The notes: generated by a model from the letters alone, not told the origin. A stretch of 64,000 nt of DNA from Streptomyces sp. SID13726 (GCF_010548375.1 NZ_JAAGLY010000009.1:124001-188000); one strand, 5' to 3'. Counted from the first letter of the stretch, positions 1-8,513 are shown. Program-made: numbers and translations.

Positions 1-407
1 CCCTGCTGCTGGCCGTCGCCGCCCCCACCGCCTACGCCAACCTCGCCGAGGCCGACTCCTCGGCGCCGCAGCGCGGGGCGCCGTACATCGAGACCCAGTT
101 GTTCTTCGGCACCGAGCGCCCGGACGGCGGACCGGCCGTCACCGACAAGCAGTTCATGTCCTTCGTCGACAAGGAGGTCACGCCCGACTTCCCGGACGGC
201 CTGACCGTGCAGAGCGGCCGCGGACAGTGGCGGGACGCGAGCGGGACGATCGAGAAGGAACGGTCGTACGAGCTGATCCTGCTGTACCCGGTGGGGCAGG
301 CCAAGGCGAGCGACCGGAAGATCGAGGAGATCCGGCGGGCGTACGAGAAGGAGTTCGGGCAGGAGTCCGTGGGGAGGGTGGACGACAGCGCCCGAGTGGA
401 CTTCTGA
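1..407 (+). CDS. DUF3574 domain protein, 3' part (start lies before the window)
   Basis: The reading frame is open from base 3 and ends at TGA 405-407. It begins LLLAVAAPTAYANLAEADS, which looks like the end of an export signal, and continues into a compact domain. That domain has the DUF3574 pattern: a TQLFFG strand, VTDKQFMSFVDKEVTPDFP, then GLTV and a GQWRDASG turn, then a C-terminal helix. The family is small, often exported, and of unknown function. The true start is outside the window, so the signal peptide type (Sec or lipoprotein) cannot be judged. Confidence 0.8.
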   Translation, partial: LLLAVAAPTAYANLAEADSSAPQRGAPYIETQLFFGTERPDGGPAVTDKQFMSFVDKEVTPDFPDGLTVQSGRGQWRDASGTIEKERSYELILLYPVGQAKASDRKIEEIRRAYEKEFGQESVGRVDDSARVDF

Positions 408-443
408 TCGGGGTGGACGGTCCCGGTCCGCTCTGGCGCGAGA

Positions 444-462
444 AAACTATCGCCGCTAGTTT
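444..462. promoter_or_regulatory. TetR-type operator, AAACTA-N7-TAGTTT
   Basis: AAACTATCGCCGCTAGTTT is a perfect 6-bp inverted repeat around 7 bases, 47 bases before the aldehyde dehydrogenase start. The same motif (AAACTAGCAGTGCTAATTT) occurs at 6923-6941 between a divergent TetR gene and an acyl-CoA dehydrogenase. That suggests the TetR at 6254-6895 binds both. Binding is inferred from motif sharing only. Confidence 0.6.
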
Positions 463-509
463 ATGAGGCCGGACGACCCCTGTCACGGCCCAGCCCGGGA
501 GGACGCACC

Positions 510-1898
510 ATGAAGGCGCACGACGGCATGTACATCGACGGCGAGTGGCGCCCGGCCACCGGCCCGGACGTGATCGAGGTCGTGAACCCGGCCGACGGAC
601 AGGTCATCGGCCGGGTGCCGGCCGGCACCGCCGAGGACGTCGACATCGCCGTACGGGCCGCCCGTGCCGCCCTCCCGGCCTGGGCCGCGACCGCCCCCGC
701 GGAACGGGCCGCCCGGCTCGCCGCCCTGCGGGACGCCCTCGCCGCCCGCAAGGACGAGATCGCCGAGACGGTCACCGCCGAACTCGGCGCGCCCCTGAAG
801 CTCTCGCAGAACGTGCACGCCGGGCTACCGATCGCGGTCTGCGGCTCCTACGCCGAGCTCGCGGCGACGTACTCCTTCGAGGAGAGGGTCGGCAACTCCA
901 CCGTCCACCAGGAGCCGATCGGCGTGGTCGGCGCCATCACGCCCTGGAACTACCCGCTCCACCAGATCGTCGCCAAGGTCGCCCCGGCCCTCGCCGCGGG
1001 CTGCACGGTCGTCCTCAAGCCCGCCGAGGACACCCCGCTGGTCGCCCAGCTCTTTGCCGAGGCGGTCCACGAGGCGGGCGTACCGGCCGGCGTCCTCAAC
1101 CTGGTCACCGGTCTCGGGCCGGTCGCCGGACAGGCCCTCGCCGAGCACCCCGGCGTCGACCTGGTCTCCTTCACCGGCTCCAGCGCGGTCGGCCGCCACA
1201 TCGGCGCCACCGCCGGTGCCGCGCTGAAAAAGGTCGCCCTGGAGCTGGGCGGCAAGTCCGCCAACGTCATCCTGCCCAGCGCCGACCTCGCCAAGGCGGT
1301 CAACGTCGGCGTGGCCAACGTGATGTCCAACTCCGGCCAGACGTGCAGCGCCTGGACCCGCATGCTCGTCCACCGGGAGCGGTACGAGGAGGCCGTCGCC
1401 CTCGCCGCCGAGGCCGCCGCGAAGTACGGCGAGCGCATCGGACCCGTCGTGAACGCCAAGCAGCAGGCGCGGGTGCGCGGTTACATCGAGAAGGGGATCG
1501 CCGAAGGGGCCAGGCTGGTCGCGGGCGGGCCCGAATCCCCGCGCGAGCAGGGCTGTTTCGTCGCCCCGACCGTCTTCGCCGACGTCACGCCCGAGATGAC
1601 GATCGCCCAGGAGGAGATCTTCGGTCCCGTCCTGTCCGTGCTGCGCTACGAGGACGAGGAGGACGCCCTGCGCATCGCCAACGGCACCGTCTACGGCCTC
1701 GCGGGCGCCGTGTGGGCCGGCGACGAGGCCGAGGCGGTGGCCTTCGCCCGACGGATGGACACCGGGCAGGTCGACATCAACGGCGGCCGCTTCAACCCCC
1801 TTGCCCCGTTCGGCGGTTACAAGCAGTCCGGGGTGGGCCGCGAACTCGGCTCGCACGGTCTCGCCGAGTACCTCCAGACCAAGTCCCTCCAGTTCTAG
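510..1898 (+). CDS. aldehyde dehydrogenase family protein
   Basis: This is a 462-residue NAD(P)+-dependent aldehyde dehydrogenase, the usual length for a soluble ALDH subunit. Visible motifs are the nucleotide-binding segment GAITPWNYPLHQIVAK with VLKPAED, the catalytic base E245 in LELGGKS, the nucleophile C279 in SNSGQTCSAW, and the closing EEIFGPVL and PFGGYKQSG segments. The ATG follows a GGGAGGA ribosome site. The TAG stop is part of the AGGAG ribosome site of the alcohol dehydrogenase behind it, so the two are one operon and probably act in sequence, alcohol to aldehyde to acid. The substrate is not evident. A TetR-type palindrome at 444-462 precedes it. Confidence 0.93.
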   Translation: MKAHDGMYIDGEWRPATGPDVIEVVNPADGQVIGRVPAGTAEDVDIAVRAARAALPAWAATAPAERAARLAALRDALAARKDEIAETVTAELGAPLKLSQNVHAGLPIAVCGSYAELAATYSFEERVGNSTVHQEPIGVVGAITPWNYPLHQIVAKVAPALAAGCTVVLKPAEDTPLVAQLFAEAVHEAGVPAGVLNLVTGLGPVAGQALAEHPGVDLVSFTGSSAVGRHIGATAGAALKKVALELGGKSANVILPSADLAKAVNVGVANVMSNSGQTCSAWTRMLVHRERYEEAVALAAEAAAKYGERIGPVVNAKQQARVRGYIEKGIAEGARLVAGGPESPREQGCFVAPTVFADVTPEMTIAQEEIFGPVLSVLRYEDEEDALRIANGTVYGLAGAVWAGDEAEAVAFARRMDTGQVDINGGRFNPLAPFGGYKQSGVGRELGSHGLAEYLQTKSLQF

Positions 1899-1908
1899 GA
1901 GCCTTCCC

Positions 1909-2988
1909 GTGGTTCGTGCCGCCGTACTTCCCGCCGTGGGCGCTCCCCTGGAGGTCACCGACATCGAGCTCCCGGACCCCGGCCCCGGCCGGGTCCGCGT
2001 CCGGCTCGCCGCCGCCGGGGTCTGCCACTCCGACCTGTCCCTGTCCGACGGCACCATGCGCGTCCCCGTCCCGGCCGTCCTCGGCCACGAGGGCGCGGGC
2101 ACGGTGGTCGCCGTCGGGGAGGGCGTCACGGGCCTGGCGCCCGGTGCCGAGGTGGTCCTCAACTGGGCTCCCTCCTGCGGGAGTTGCCACGCCTGCTCGC
2201 TCGGCGAGGTCTGGCTGTGCGCCAACGCCCTGAACGGCGCCGCCGACGTCCACGCCCGCACCGCGGACGGCACCGACCTCCATCCCGGCCTGAACGTCGC
2301 CGCGTTCGCCGAGGAGACCGTCGTACCGGCCGCCTGTGTCCTGCCCCTGCCCGCGGGCGTCCCCCTCACCGACGCGGCCCTGCTGGGCTGCGCGGTCCTC
2401 ACCGGCTACGGAGCCGTCCACCACTCGGCGCGGGTCCGCGAGGGCGAGACGGTCGCCGTGTACGGCGTCGGGGGAGTGGGCCTGGCCGCGCTCCAGGCCG
2501 CCCGGATCGCCGGTGCCTCACGGATCGTGGCGGTCGATGTCTCCCCGGAGAAGGAGGAGTTGGCGCGCGCGGCGGGAGCCACGGACTACGTCGTCGCCTC
2601 CGACACCACCGCCCGCGAGATCCGCGGCCTCACCGGCAGGCAGGGCGTCGACGTCGCCGTCGAGTGCGTGGGCCGCGCGTCGACCATCCGCGCCGCCTGG
2701 GACTCCACCCGCCGCGGCGGCCGTACGACGGTCGTCGGCATCGGCGGCAAGGACCAGCAGGTCACCTTCAACGCCCTGGAGATCTTCCACTGGGGCCGCA
2801 CCCTCGCGGGCTGCGTCTACGGCAACTCCGATCCGGCCGAGGACCTGCCGGTGCTCGCCGAACACGTGCGGGCGGGCCGGCTCGACCTCGCCGCGCTGGT
2901 GACGGAACGCATCGGACTGGAGGGCATCCCGGCGGCCTTCGAGAACATGCTCGCGGGGAAGGGCGGCAGGGCGCTCGTGGTGTTCTAG
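1909..2988 (+). CDS. zinc-dependent alcohol dehydrogenase (MDR family)
   Basis: This is a 359-residue medium-chain dehydrogenase/reductase. Catalytic zinc ligands are C39 in GVCHSDLS and H60-E61 in GHEGAG. Structural zinc ligands are C90, C93, C96 and C104. The Rossmann fold shows GVGGVGLAALQAARIAGA. I chose GTG 1909 because AGGAG at 1897-1901 lies at correct spacing and the protein then begins MVRAAVLPAV, normal for the family; the open frame upstream runs through the ALDH gene and is not credible. It is co-transcribed with the ALDH. Relatives include formaldehyde and aryl-alcohol dehydrogenases, so the substrate is open. A hairpin at 3001-3035 follows. Confidence 0.92.
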   Translation: MVRAAVLPAVGAPLEVTDIELPDPGPGRVRVRLAAAGVCHSDLSLSDGTMRVPVPAVLGHEGAGTVVAVGEGVTGLAPGAEVVLNWAPSCGSCHACSLGEVWLCANALNGAADVHARTADGTDLHPGLNVAAFAEETVVPAACVLPLPAGVPLTDAALLGCAVLTGYGAVHHSARVREGETVAVYGVGGVGLAALQAARIAGASRIVAVDVSPEKEELARAAGATDYVVASDTTAREIRGLTGRQGVDVAVECVGRASTIRAAWDSTRRGGRTTVVGIGGKDQQVTFNALEIFHWGRTLAGCVYGNSDPAEDLPVLAEHVRAGRLDLAALVTERIGLEGIPAAFENMLAGKGGRALVVF

Positions 2989-3000
2989 GTCCCCCGGGCC

Positions 3001-3035
3001 GGTTGCCCGGGGCCCTTCGGGTGCTCCGGGCAACC
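3001..3035 (+). terminator. hairpin after the ALDH/ADH operon
   Basis: GGTTGCCCGG (3001-3010) pairs perfectly with CCGGGCAACC (3026-3035), with further pairing possible in the loop. It has no strong T-run, as is common in Streptomyces. It separates the dehydrogenase operon from the transporter gene, which has its own operator at 3056. Confidence 0.6.
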
Positions 3036-3055
3036 TTCGCGCAAGACCGTTTACG

Positions 3056-3077
3056 GCATACCGTCCGGTCAGTATGC
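3056..3077. promoter_or_regulatory. TetR-type operator, ATACCGNCCGGT class, before the MHS transporter
   Basis: The two halves GCATACCGTCC and GGTCAGTATGC form a 22-bp palindrome with 9 of 11 pairs matching. Closely related palindromes lie at 18289-18310 and 23695-23716 in front of the two arms of the acyl-CoA cluster that encodes the TetR at 20765. The transporter therefore probably belongs to that regulon. Confidence 0.6.
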
Positions 3078-3119
3078 TCGCCGCCAACGTCCCCACGCAC
3101 CCACCGGAGTGTGCACCGC

Positions 3120-4448
3120 ATGGACACGGCCCCTTCCGCTCACCCCACCTCCGTGGACGCACCGGCGGCTCCCCACCGCCGCCGCGTCGCCACGGCCGCC
3201 GCCCTCGCCTCCGCCGTCGAGTGGTACGACTACTTCGTCTTCGGCATAGCCGCCGCCCTCGTCCTGGGCGACCTGTACTTCCCGGCGGGCAGCTCCACCG
3301 CCGGGGTCCTCGCCGCCTTCGCCACCTTCGCGGTCGGCTTCCTCGCCCGCCCCATCGGCGGCATCGTCGCCGGCCAACTCGGCGACAAGCGGGGCCGCAA
3401 GCCCATGCTGGTCCTCGCGCTCACCCTCATGGGCCTCGCCACCACCGGCATCGGCCTGCTGCCCACGTACGACACGATCGGAGTCGCCGCCCCGATCCTG
3501 CTCGTCCTCCTGCGCGTCGTGCAGGGCGTCGCCGTCGGCGCGCAGTGGGGCGGCGCGATGCTGCTGGCCACCGAGTACGCCCCCGAGGGCAAGCGCGGCC
3601 TCTACGGCAGCGTCGTCCAACTCGGCGTCCCCATCGGCGTGGTGACCGCCAACACCGTCTTCCTGCTCGCCGGGGCGTTCACCTCGGACAGCGCCTTCGC
3701 GGCCTGGGGCTGGCGGATCCCGTTCCTCATCGGCCTGTTCGTCCTCGTGCTCGCCTGGTACATCCACACCAAGGTCGAGGAGACCCCCGAATTCCTGCAG
3801 GCGGAGCGGGAGTTGGCCGACAAGGAGAAGACCGAGCAGAACTCCCCGCTGCGCACGGTCCTCCGCCACCACCTCGGCACGGTCCTGCTCGCGGGCGGCT
3901 CCTTCGCCGTGAACACCGCGACCTTCTACATCCTGATCACCGGGGTCCTCGACTACACGACCCGCGAACTCGACATGAAGAAGAGCGCGGTGCTCATGGT
4001 CTCGCTCTGCGTCAGCCTCACCCAGCTCGTCCTGATCCCGGCCGCCGCCGCGCTCTCCGACCGGGTCGGCCGCATCCGGGTCTACGCCATCGGCGCGGCC
4101 GGCATCGCCCTGTGGGCCGTACCGATGTTCCTGCTCATCGACACCGGATCGCTGCTCTGGCTGGCGGTCGGCACCTTCGTCGCCGGGTGCTTCCTCAGCA
4201 TCATGTACGGCCCCCAGGCCGCCCTGTTCGCCGAGCTGTTCACACCGGAGATGCGCTACACCGGGGCTTCGCTCGGCTACCAGATCGCGGCCGTGCTCGG
4301 CGGTGGGCTCGCGCCCTTCCTGATGGTGCTGCTCCTGGAGGCCACGGGCACCTCGATGGCCGTGTCCGGGTACATCATCGGGCTCTCGGTGATCGCGCTG
4401 CTGTGCATCAAGGTGCTTGCGGGCAGGGCCCGTTCACGCGGGGTCTGA
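3120..4448 (+). CDS. MFS transporter, metabolite:H+ symporter (MHS) type
   Basis: This is a 442-residue, about 12-helix permease of the inner membrane. The MHS subfamily marks are AAALASAVEWYDYFVFG at the first helix, the loop-2 motif GQLGDKRGRKPML, and RVVQGVAVGAQWGGAMLLATEYAP. This subfamily carries organic acids such as alpha-ketoglutarate, citrate, shikimate and betaines. ATG 3120 is preceded by GGAG at good spacing and starts a typical N-terminus; the open frame further upstream is not coding. Its 3' end overlaps the convergent DMT gene by 15 bases. The operator at 3056-3077 suggests control by the TetR of the 18-24 kb cluster, so its cargo may be that pathway's acid. Confidence 0.9.
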   Translation: MDTAPSAHPTSVDAPAAPHRRRVATAAALASAVEWYDYFVFGIAAALVLGDLYFPAGSSTAGVLAAFATFAVGFLARPIGGIVAGQLGDKRGRKPMLVLALTLMGLATTGIGLLPTYDTIGVAAPILLVLLRVVQGVAVGAQWGGAMLLATEYAPEGKRGLYGSVVQLGVPIGVVTANTVFLLAGAFTSDSAFAAWGWRIPFLIGLFVLVLAWYIHTKVEETPEFLQAERELADKEKTEQNSPLRTVLRHHLGTVLLAGGSFAVNTATFYILITGVLDYTTRELDMKKSAVLMVSLCVSLTQLVLIPAAAALSDRVGRIRVYAIGAAGIALWAVPMFLLIDTGSLLWLAVGTFVAGCFLSIMYGPQAALFAELFTPEMRYTGASLGYQIAAVLGGGLAPFLMVLLLEATGTSMAVSGYIIGLSVIALLCIKVLAGRARSRGV

Positions 4449-5375
4449 GGCCTTCTCGGGCCGCGGCTCCGGAGCTGTCACCGGGGCCGCGGCGCTCCGG
4501 CGCGTGCGGGAGCGGGACACCGCGACACCGGCCAGGCACAGCGCGCCGCCCGCGAGGGTGAGCAGGCCGGGGACCTCGCCGAGGAACAGCCAGGACATCA
4601 GGACGACCAGCGCGGGCACGGCGTAGGTCGTCGCGCCCATGCGGCTGGCGGTCGTACGGGCGAGGGCGTAGGCCCAGGTGGTGAACGCCAGGGCGGTCGG
4701 GAAGACGCCCAGATAGACCATGTTCAGCGTCGCCGAGACCGGGGCGTCGGCCGCCTCCGACACCAGCTGCCCGGCGAACGGCAGACAGACCACGGCGCCG
4801 GTGAGACAGCCGTACGTCGTCACCTGGAGCGGGGTCGCCGAGCCCAGCGCGGGCTTCTGGGCGACCACTCCGCCCGCGTAGGCGATCGCCGCGAGGAGGC
4901 ACAGGACCACGCCGAGCACCGAGGAGCCGCCGTCGCCCGACATCGAGAGGCCCACGGTGACCGCGCCCGCGAAGGAGACCGCCATGCCGGCCAGCAGGCG
5001 GGGCGGCATCGCGTCCCCGAGCAGACGGGTGCCGAGCAGGGCGATCAGGAGGGGACCGACGTTCACGACCAGCGCTGCGGTGCCCGCGTCGACCTGCTGT
5101 TCGCCCCAGTTCAGGACGACCATGTAGAAGCCGAACCAGAGGACGCCGGAGACGGCGATGCCGCGCCAGGCCTCGCGCGGGGGGCGTCCTTCCCGCCGTA
5201 TGAGACAGATCGCGGCCAGGGCCAGCGCGCCGGAGAGCAGCCTGCCGAGGGCCAGGGCGCCGGGGGAGTAGGCGGCGCCGGCGCTTCGGATGGAGACGAA
5301 GGCGGAGGCCCAGAGGACCACGGTGACGGTGGCTGCGCCGGCTGCCAGCAGTTCGGTGCGGCGGGGGTTCATCAT
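4434..5375 (-). CDS. DMT superfamily (EamA) transporter
   Basis: This is a 313-residue membrane protein with ten hydrophobic segments in two EamA halves, for example TVTVVLWASAFVSIRS and LGVVLCLLAAIAYAGGVVAQK. The C-terminal tail is basic, then Pro/Ala-rich. EamA proteins usually export amino acids or other small metabolites across the inner membrane. The stop lies 15 bases inside the end of the opposing MHS gene. It follows the ArsR-type regulator on the same strand, 123 bases away, with a dispersed Streptomyces repeat (5434-5497) in the gap. Confidence 0.9.
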   Translation of the reverse strand: MMNPRRTELLAAGAATVTVVLWASAFVSIRSAGAAYSPGALALGRLLSGALALAAICLIRREGRPPREAWRGIAVSGVLWFGFYMVVLNWGEQQVDAGTAALVVNVGPLLIALLGTRLLGDAMPPRLLAGMAVSFAGAVTVGLSMSGDGGSSVLGVVLCLLAAIAYAGGVVAQKPALGSATPLQVTTYGCLTGAVVCLPFAGQLVSEAADAPVSATLNMVYLGVFPTALAFTTWAYALARTTASRMGATTYAVPALVVLMSWLFLGEVPGLLTLAGGALCLAGVAVSRSRTRRSAAAPVTAPEPRPEKASDPA

Positions 5376-5433
5376 GCTCCTGAGGCTAGGGAAGGTCGGG
5401 GGCGGAAGCTCGCGGATTTCGGACGGGTGCGTA

Positions 5434-5497
5434 GTGGCTGGTCGCGCCCACGCGGCGGAGCCGCATGTCGATACGGTCCCGCGCCCCCGAAGGGGCG
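5434..5497. repeat. dispersed Streptomyces palindromic repeat, copy 1
   Basis: This 64-bp block matches 18204-18267 at 57 of 64 positions with no gaps. It contains two small hairpins: GCGGC-GGA-GCCGC, and a CGCCCC/GGGGCG stem at the end. It fills the gap between the ArsR stop codon and the DMT gene. I know this sequence type as a common intergenic repeat in Streptomyces genomes; its role is unknown. Confidence 0.75.
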
Positions 5498-5498
5498 C

Positions 5499-6206
5499 TC
5501 AGCGCAACGTCGGTCCAGGGATTCCCAGCAGCCCCTCCAGTGCCTCTTCGCCTGCGGGCGTCACCTTCACCGCTCGCTCAGAGCCGATGCGTACGCACCA
5601 GCCCGCGTCGAGGGCGTGGCGGCACAGGGCCGCTCCCGCGACCCCCGCCAGGTGCGGGCGGCGCTCCGTCCAGTCGAGACAGGCCCGGGCCAGCGGGCGG
5701 CGGCCCTTGCGGTCGAGGGAGATGCCCGTGGCCGCGAACCACGCCAGACCCGCGTCCGTCAGGGCGAACCCCGTGTCCTGGCGCAGGAGTTGACGGGACG
5801 TCAGAGCATCGGTGACCGCGATGCCCAACCTGCCCGCCAAGTGGTCGTAGCACGTACGGCCCCGGGCCATCGCGGAGCCCGCGCTCGACTCCCGCAGGTT
5901 CCGGGGGCGTTGGGCCCGGTCCGGGGTGAGCTGAGCCGCCAGGTCCTCGATCAGATGGGCCACCCGGGCGTCGGTCAGCCGGACATAGCGGTGACGGCCC
6001 TGGCGCTCCTCCGTCAGCAGCCCGCCCGCGACCAGCTTGCCCAGGTGCTCGCTCACGGTGGACGCGGCGACTCCCGCGTGGCGGGCCAGCTCGCCCGCCG
6101 TCCAGGCGCGGCCGTCGAGCAGGGCCAGGAGACAGGCGGCCCGGGTCTCGTCGGCGATCAGGGCGGCGAGCCTGGCCAGCTGACGTGCCTGCGGGTCCTC
6201 GGTCAT
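5499..6206 (-). CDS. ArsR-family winged-helix regulator
   Basis: This 235-residue protein has an N-terminal winged helix of the ArsR type: ARLAALIADETRAACLLALL, then AGELARHAGVAASTVSEHLG as the recognition helix, then a wing with RHRYVRL. The remainder is a helical domain of about 140 residues containing two cysteines, one in RACLDWTERRPHLAG, but no clear CxC metal site, so the effector is unknown. ATG 6206 begins MTEDPQARQLARL. It lies downstream of the TetR gene and upstream of the DMT exporter on the same strand. Control of the exporter is plausible but unproven. Confidence 0.87.
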   Translation of the reverse strand: MTEDPQARQLARLAALIADETRAACLLALLDGRAWTAGELARHAGVAASTVSEHLGKLVAGGLLTEERQGRHRYVRLTDARVAHLIEDLAAQLTPDRAQRPRNLRESSAGSAMARGRTCYDHLAGRLGIAVTDALTSRQLLRQDTGFALTDAGLAWFAATGISLDRKGRRPLARACLDWTERRPHLAGVAGAALCRHALDAGWCVRIGSERAVKVTPAGEEALEGLLGIPGPTLR

Positions 6207-6253
6207 GTGTCCCAGGATGGGGCAGGGACGGTTCGGCGCCCACCGAAGTATGG

Positions 6254-6895
6254 CTAGGCGAGGCTCCTGACCTGGTCGTACTGGAGTGCCAGCCCGTCCA
6301 GCAGGGCCCTGAGCCCCGTCTCGAACGCCCGCTCGTCGATCTTCTCCTGCTGCTCGGCGAGGAGGTGGGCCTGGCCGAGGTGCGGGTAGTCGGCCGGGTC
6401 GTAGGCGCTCGCGTCGTCCACGAAGCCGCCCGCGAAGGAGCCGAGCGCCGAGCCCATGATGAAGTACCGCATCAGCGCCCCGATGGACGTGGCCTGGGCC
6501 GGGGGCCAGCCCGCGTCGACCATCGCGCCGTAGACCGCGTCGGCGAGGCGCAGACCGGCGGGGCGGCGGCCGGGGCCCTGGGCGAGGACCGGGACGATGT
6601 TGGGGTGGTCGCGCAGGGCCGAGCGGTAGGAGACGGCCCAGTCGTGCAGGGCGGTGCGCCAGTCCCGGCCGCCCTCGAACATCGACAGGTCGACCTGGGC
6701 GCTCACCGAGTCGGCGACCGCCTCCAGGATCTCGTCCTTGGTGCGGAAGTGGTTGTACAGGGACGGTCCGCTGACCCCCAGCTGCGCGGCCAGCCGGCGC
6801 GTGGACAGGGCCGCCAGGCCTTCGGTGTCCACGAGCACGCGGGCCGTCTCGACGATCCGGTCGGTGCTGAGGAGGGGCTTGCGCGGTCGGGCCAT
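6254..6895 (-). CDS. TetR-family regulator (likely AAACTA palindrome binder)
   Basis: This is a 213-residue TetR protein. The DNA-binding domain shows RIVETARVLVDTEG, LSTRRLAAQLGVSGPSLYNH and FRTKDEILEAV, followed by a helical ligand domain. I prefer ATG 6895 (MARPRKPLLS); in-frame ATGs at 6904 and 6922 would add 3 or 9 residues, and none has a good ribosome site. It is divergent from the acyl-CoA dehydrogenase, and the palindrome 6923-6941 lies in the 76-base gap. The same palindrome before the ALDH operon at 444 suggests one regulator for both. The ligand may be an acyl-CoA or aldehyde. Confidence 0.9.
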   Translation of the reverse strand: MARPRKPLLSTDRIVETARVLVDTEGLAALSTRRLAAQLGVSGPSLYNHFRTKDEILEAVADSVSAQVDLSMFEGGRDWRTALHDWAVSYRSALRDHPNIVPVLAQGPGRRPAGLRLADAVYGAMVDAGWPPAQATSIGALMRYFIMGSALGSFAGGFVDDASAYDPADYPHLGQAHLLAEQQEKIDERAFETGLRALLDGLALQYDQVRSLA

Positions 6896-6922
6896 GGCGC
6901 ACATAGTAGGGCTGCGGAACAT

Positions 6923-6941
6923 AAACTAGCAGTGCTAATTT
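6923..6941. promoter_or_regulatory. TetR-type operator between tetR and acyl-CoA dehydrogenase
   Basis: AAACTAGCAGTGCTAATTT is an inverted repeat with arms AAACTAGCA and TGCTAATTT, one mismatch in 9 pairs; one further matching pair flanks it. It sits in the divergent promoter region and matches the palindrome at 444-462. It is AT-rich against the GC-rich background and probably overlaps the TetR promoter. Confidence 0.65.
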
Positions 6942-6971
6942 AAGGCGCGGCTCTCAAGATGGGGTGATCTC

Positions 6972-8126
6972 GTGGTCGACCTGGGGCTCAGCGAGGAGCA
7001 GACCGCCGTCCGGCGGCTGGCGCGGGACTTCGTGGACCGTGAGATCGCTCCCCATGTCGTCGCCTGGGACCGCGCCGAGGAGGTCGACCGGTCGATCGTG
7101 AAGAAGCTCGGCGAGGTCGGGTTCCTCGGGCTGACGATCGACGAGGAGTACGGCGGCTCGGGCGGCGACCACCTCGCGTACTGCCTGGTCACCGAGGAGC
7201 TCGGGCGGGGTGACTCCTCCGTGCGCGGGATCGTCTCCGTCTCGCTCGGTCTGGTCGCCAAGACGATCGCCGGCCGGGGGAGCGAGGAGCAGAAGCGGCG
7301 GTGGCTGCCGGGGCTCACCTCCGGCGAGTACGTCGGCTGCTTCGGCCTCACAGAACCCGGTACCGGGTCCGACGCGGGCAACCTCGTCACGCGTGCGGTG
7401 CGGGAGGGCGACGAGTACGTCATCGACGGCACCAAGATGTTCATCACGAACGGGACCTGGGCCGACGTGGTGCTGCTGTTCGCCCGGTCCACGGACGCGC
7501 CGGGCCACAAGGGGGTCTCCGCCTTCCTGGTGCCGACCGACACCCCCGGCCTCACCCGCCGCACCGTCCACGGCAAGCTCGGCCTGCGCGGTCAGGCCAC
7601 CGCCGAACTGGTCCTGGAGGGCGTGCGGGTGCCCGCCTCCGCGATGCTGGGCGAGGAGGGCAAGGGGTTCTCGGTGGCCATGTCCGCGCTGGCCAAGGGG
7701 CGGATGTCGGTGGCGGCGGGGTGTGTCGGCATCGCGCAGGCCGCGCTGGACGTGGCCGTCCGGTACGCCGGTGAGCGCGAGCAGTTCGGCAAGCCGATCG
7801 CGGGGCACCAGCTGGTCCAGGAGCTGATCAGCGACATCGCCGTCGACGTGGACGCGGCCCGGCTGCTGACCTGGCGGGTCGCGGATCTGATCGACCGCGG
7901 ACTGCCCTTCGCCGTCGAGTCCTCGAAGGCGAAGCTGTTCGCGTCGGAGGCGGCCGTGCGCGCCGCGAACAACGCCCTTCAGGTGTTCGGCGGCTACGGC
8001 TACATCGACGAGTACCCGGCGGGCAAACTGCTGCGCGACGCACGGGTGATGACCCTGTACGAGGGCACGAGCCAGATCCAGAAGCTGGTCATCGGGCGGG
8101 CGCTGACGGGGGTCTCGGCGTTCTGA
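6972..8126 (+). CDS. acyl-CoA dehydrogenase
   Basis: This is a 384-residue FAD-dependent acyl-CoA dehydrogenase of short/branched-chain size. Visible motifs are the substrate and flavin segment CFGLTEPGTGSDAGNLVT, the second signature REQFGKPIAGHQLVQ, and QVFGGYGYIDEYP followed by LYEGTSQI, whose Glu is the catalytic base in this family. It oxidises an acyl-CoA to the 2,3-enoyl-CoA and passes electrons to ETF. The GTG start follows a weak GGGGTGA site. It is transcribed away from the TetR gene across the palindrome at 6923, so it is probably repressed by that TetR. Chain-length preference cannot be read. Confidence 0.93.
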   Translation: MVDLGLSEEQTAVRRLARDFVDREIAPHVVAWDRAEEVDRSIVKKLGEVGFLGLTIDEEYGGSGGDHLAYCLVTEELGRGDSSVRGIVSVSLGLVAKTIAGRGSEEQKRRWLPGLTSGEYVGCFGLTEPGTGSDAGNLVTRAVREGDEYVIDGTKMFITNGTWADVVLLFARSTDAPGHKGVSAFLVPTDTPGLTRRTVHGKLGLRGQATAELVLEGVRVPASAMLGEEGKGFSVAMSALAKGRMSVAAGCVGIAQAALDVAVRYAGEREQFGKPIAGHQLVQELISDIAVDVDAARLLTWRVADLIDRGLPFAVESSKAKLFASEAAVRAANNALQVFGGYGYIDEYPAGKLLRDARVMTLYEGTSQIQKLVIGRALTGVSAF

Positions 8127-8185
8127 GTACCGTCTGAGTAGCTGAGCGGATGTGGCCGGAATCACCGTGGGCCGAGACTCTGGCC

Positions 8186-8473
8186 ATGAGTGACACACCG
8201 GTCAAACAGCAGAACACGGCCGCCTTCTACGGACAGGCCGTCGTCTCCTTCGCCGTGGCCATGGCCGCCACCGCCGTCGGCATCTTCCGCCTGGACGCCG
8301 ACGCCTGGGTGCGCGGCTTCCTCGCCATCGCCGTCCTGTACCTCGTGACCTCCGCCTTCACCCTGGCCAAGGTCATCCGGGACCGTCAGGAGGCCGGCCA
8401 GATCGTCAGCCGCGTCGACCAGGCCCGCCTGGAGAAGCTGCTGGCCGAGCATGACCCCTTCGAGAAGCTGTGA
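8186..8473 (+). CDS. YiaA/YiaB-family inner membrane protein
   Basis: This is a 95-residue protein with two transmembrane helices, roughly residues 15-37 (AVVSFAVAMAATAVGIF) and 44-63 (FLAIAVLYLVTSAFTLAKV), then a charged cytoplasmic tail ending DPFEKL. This is the YiaAB fold of unknown function. ATG 8186 (MSDTPVKQQN) gives the family's usual N-terminus; the frame is open further upstream but without a supported start. Confidence 0.85.
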   Translation: MSDTPVKQQNTAAFYGQAVVSFAVAMAATAVGIFRLDADAWVRGFLAIAVLYLVTSAFTLAKVIRDRQEAGQIVSRVDQARLEKLLAEHDPFEKL

Positions 8474-8513
8474 GCGCGTGCCCGCCCGGTGACGTACCTC
8501 CTGAGCGGCGACT

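Noticed and set aside
545..2233. A long Arg/Gly-rich frame inside the ALDH/ADH genes.
   Set aside because: It overlaps two clear enzymes out of frame and has no motif.
7080..7100. GTCGACCGGTCGAT inside the acyl-CoA dehydrogenase gene as a further TetR site.
   Set aside because: It lies within coding sequence, lacks the outer ATAC arms, and such CG palindromes arise by chance in this composition.
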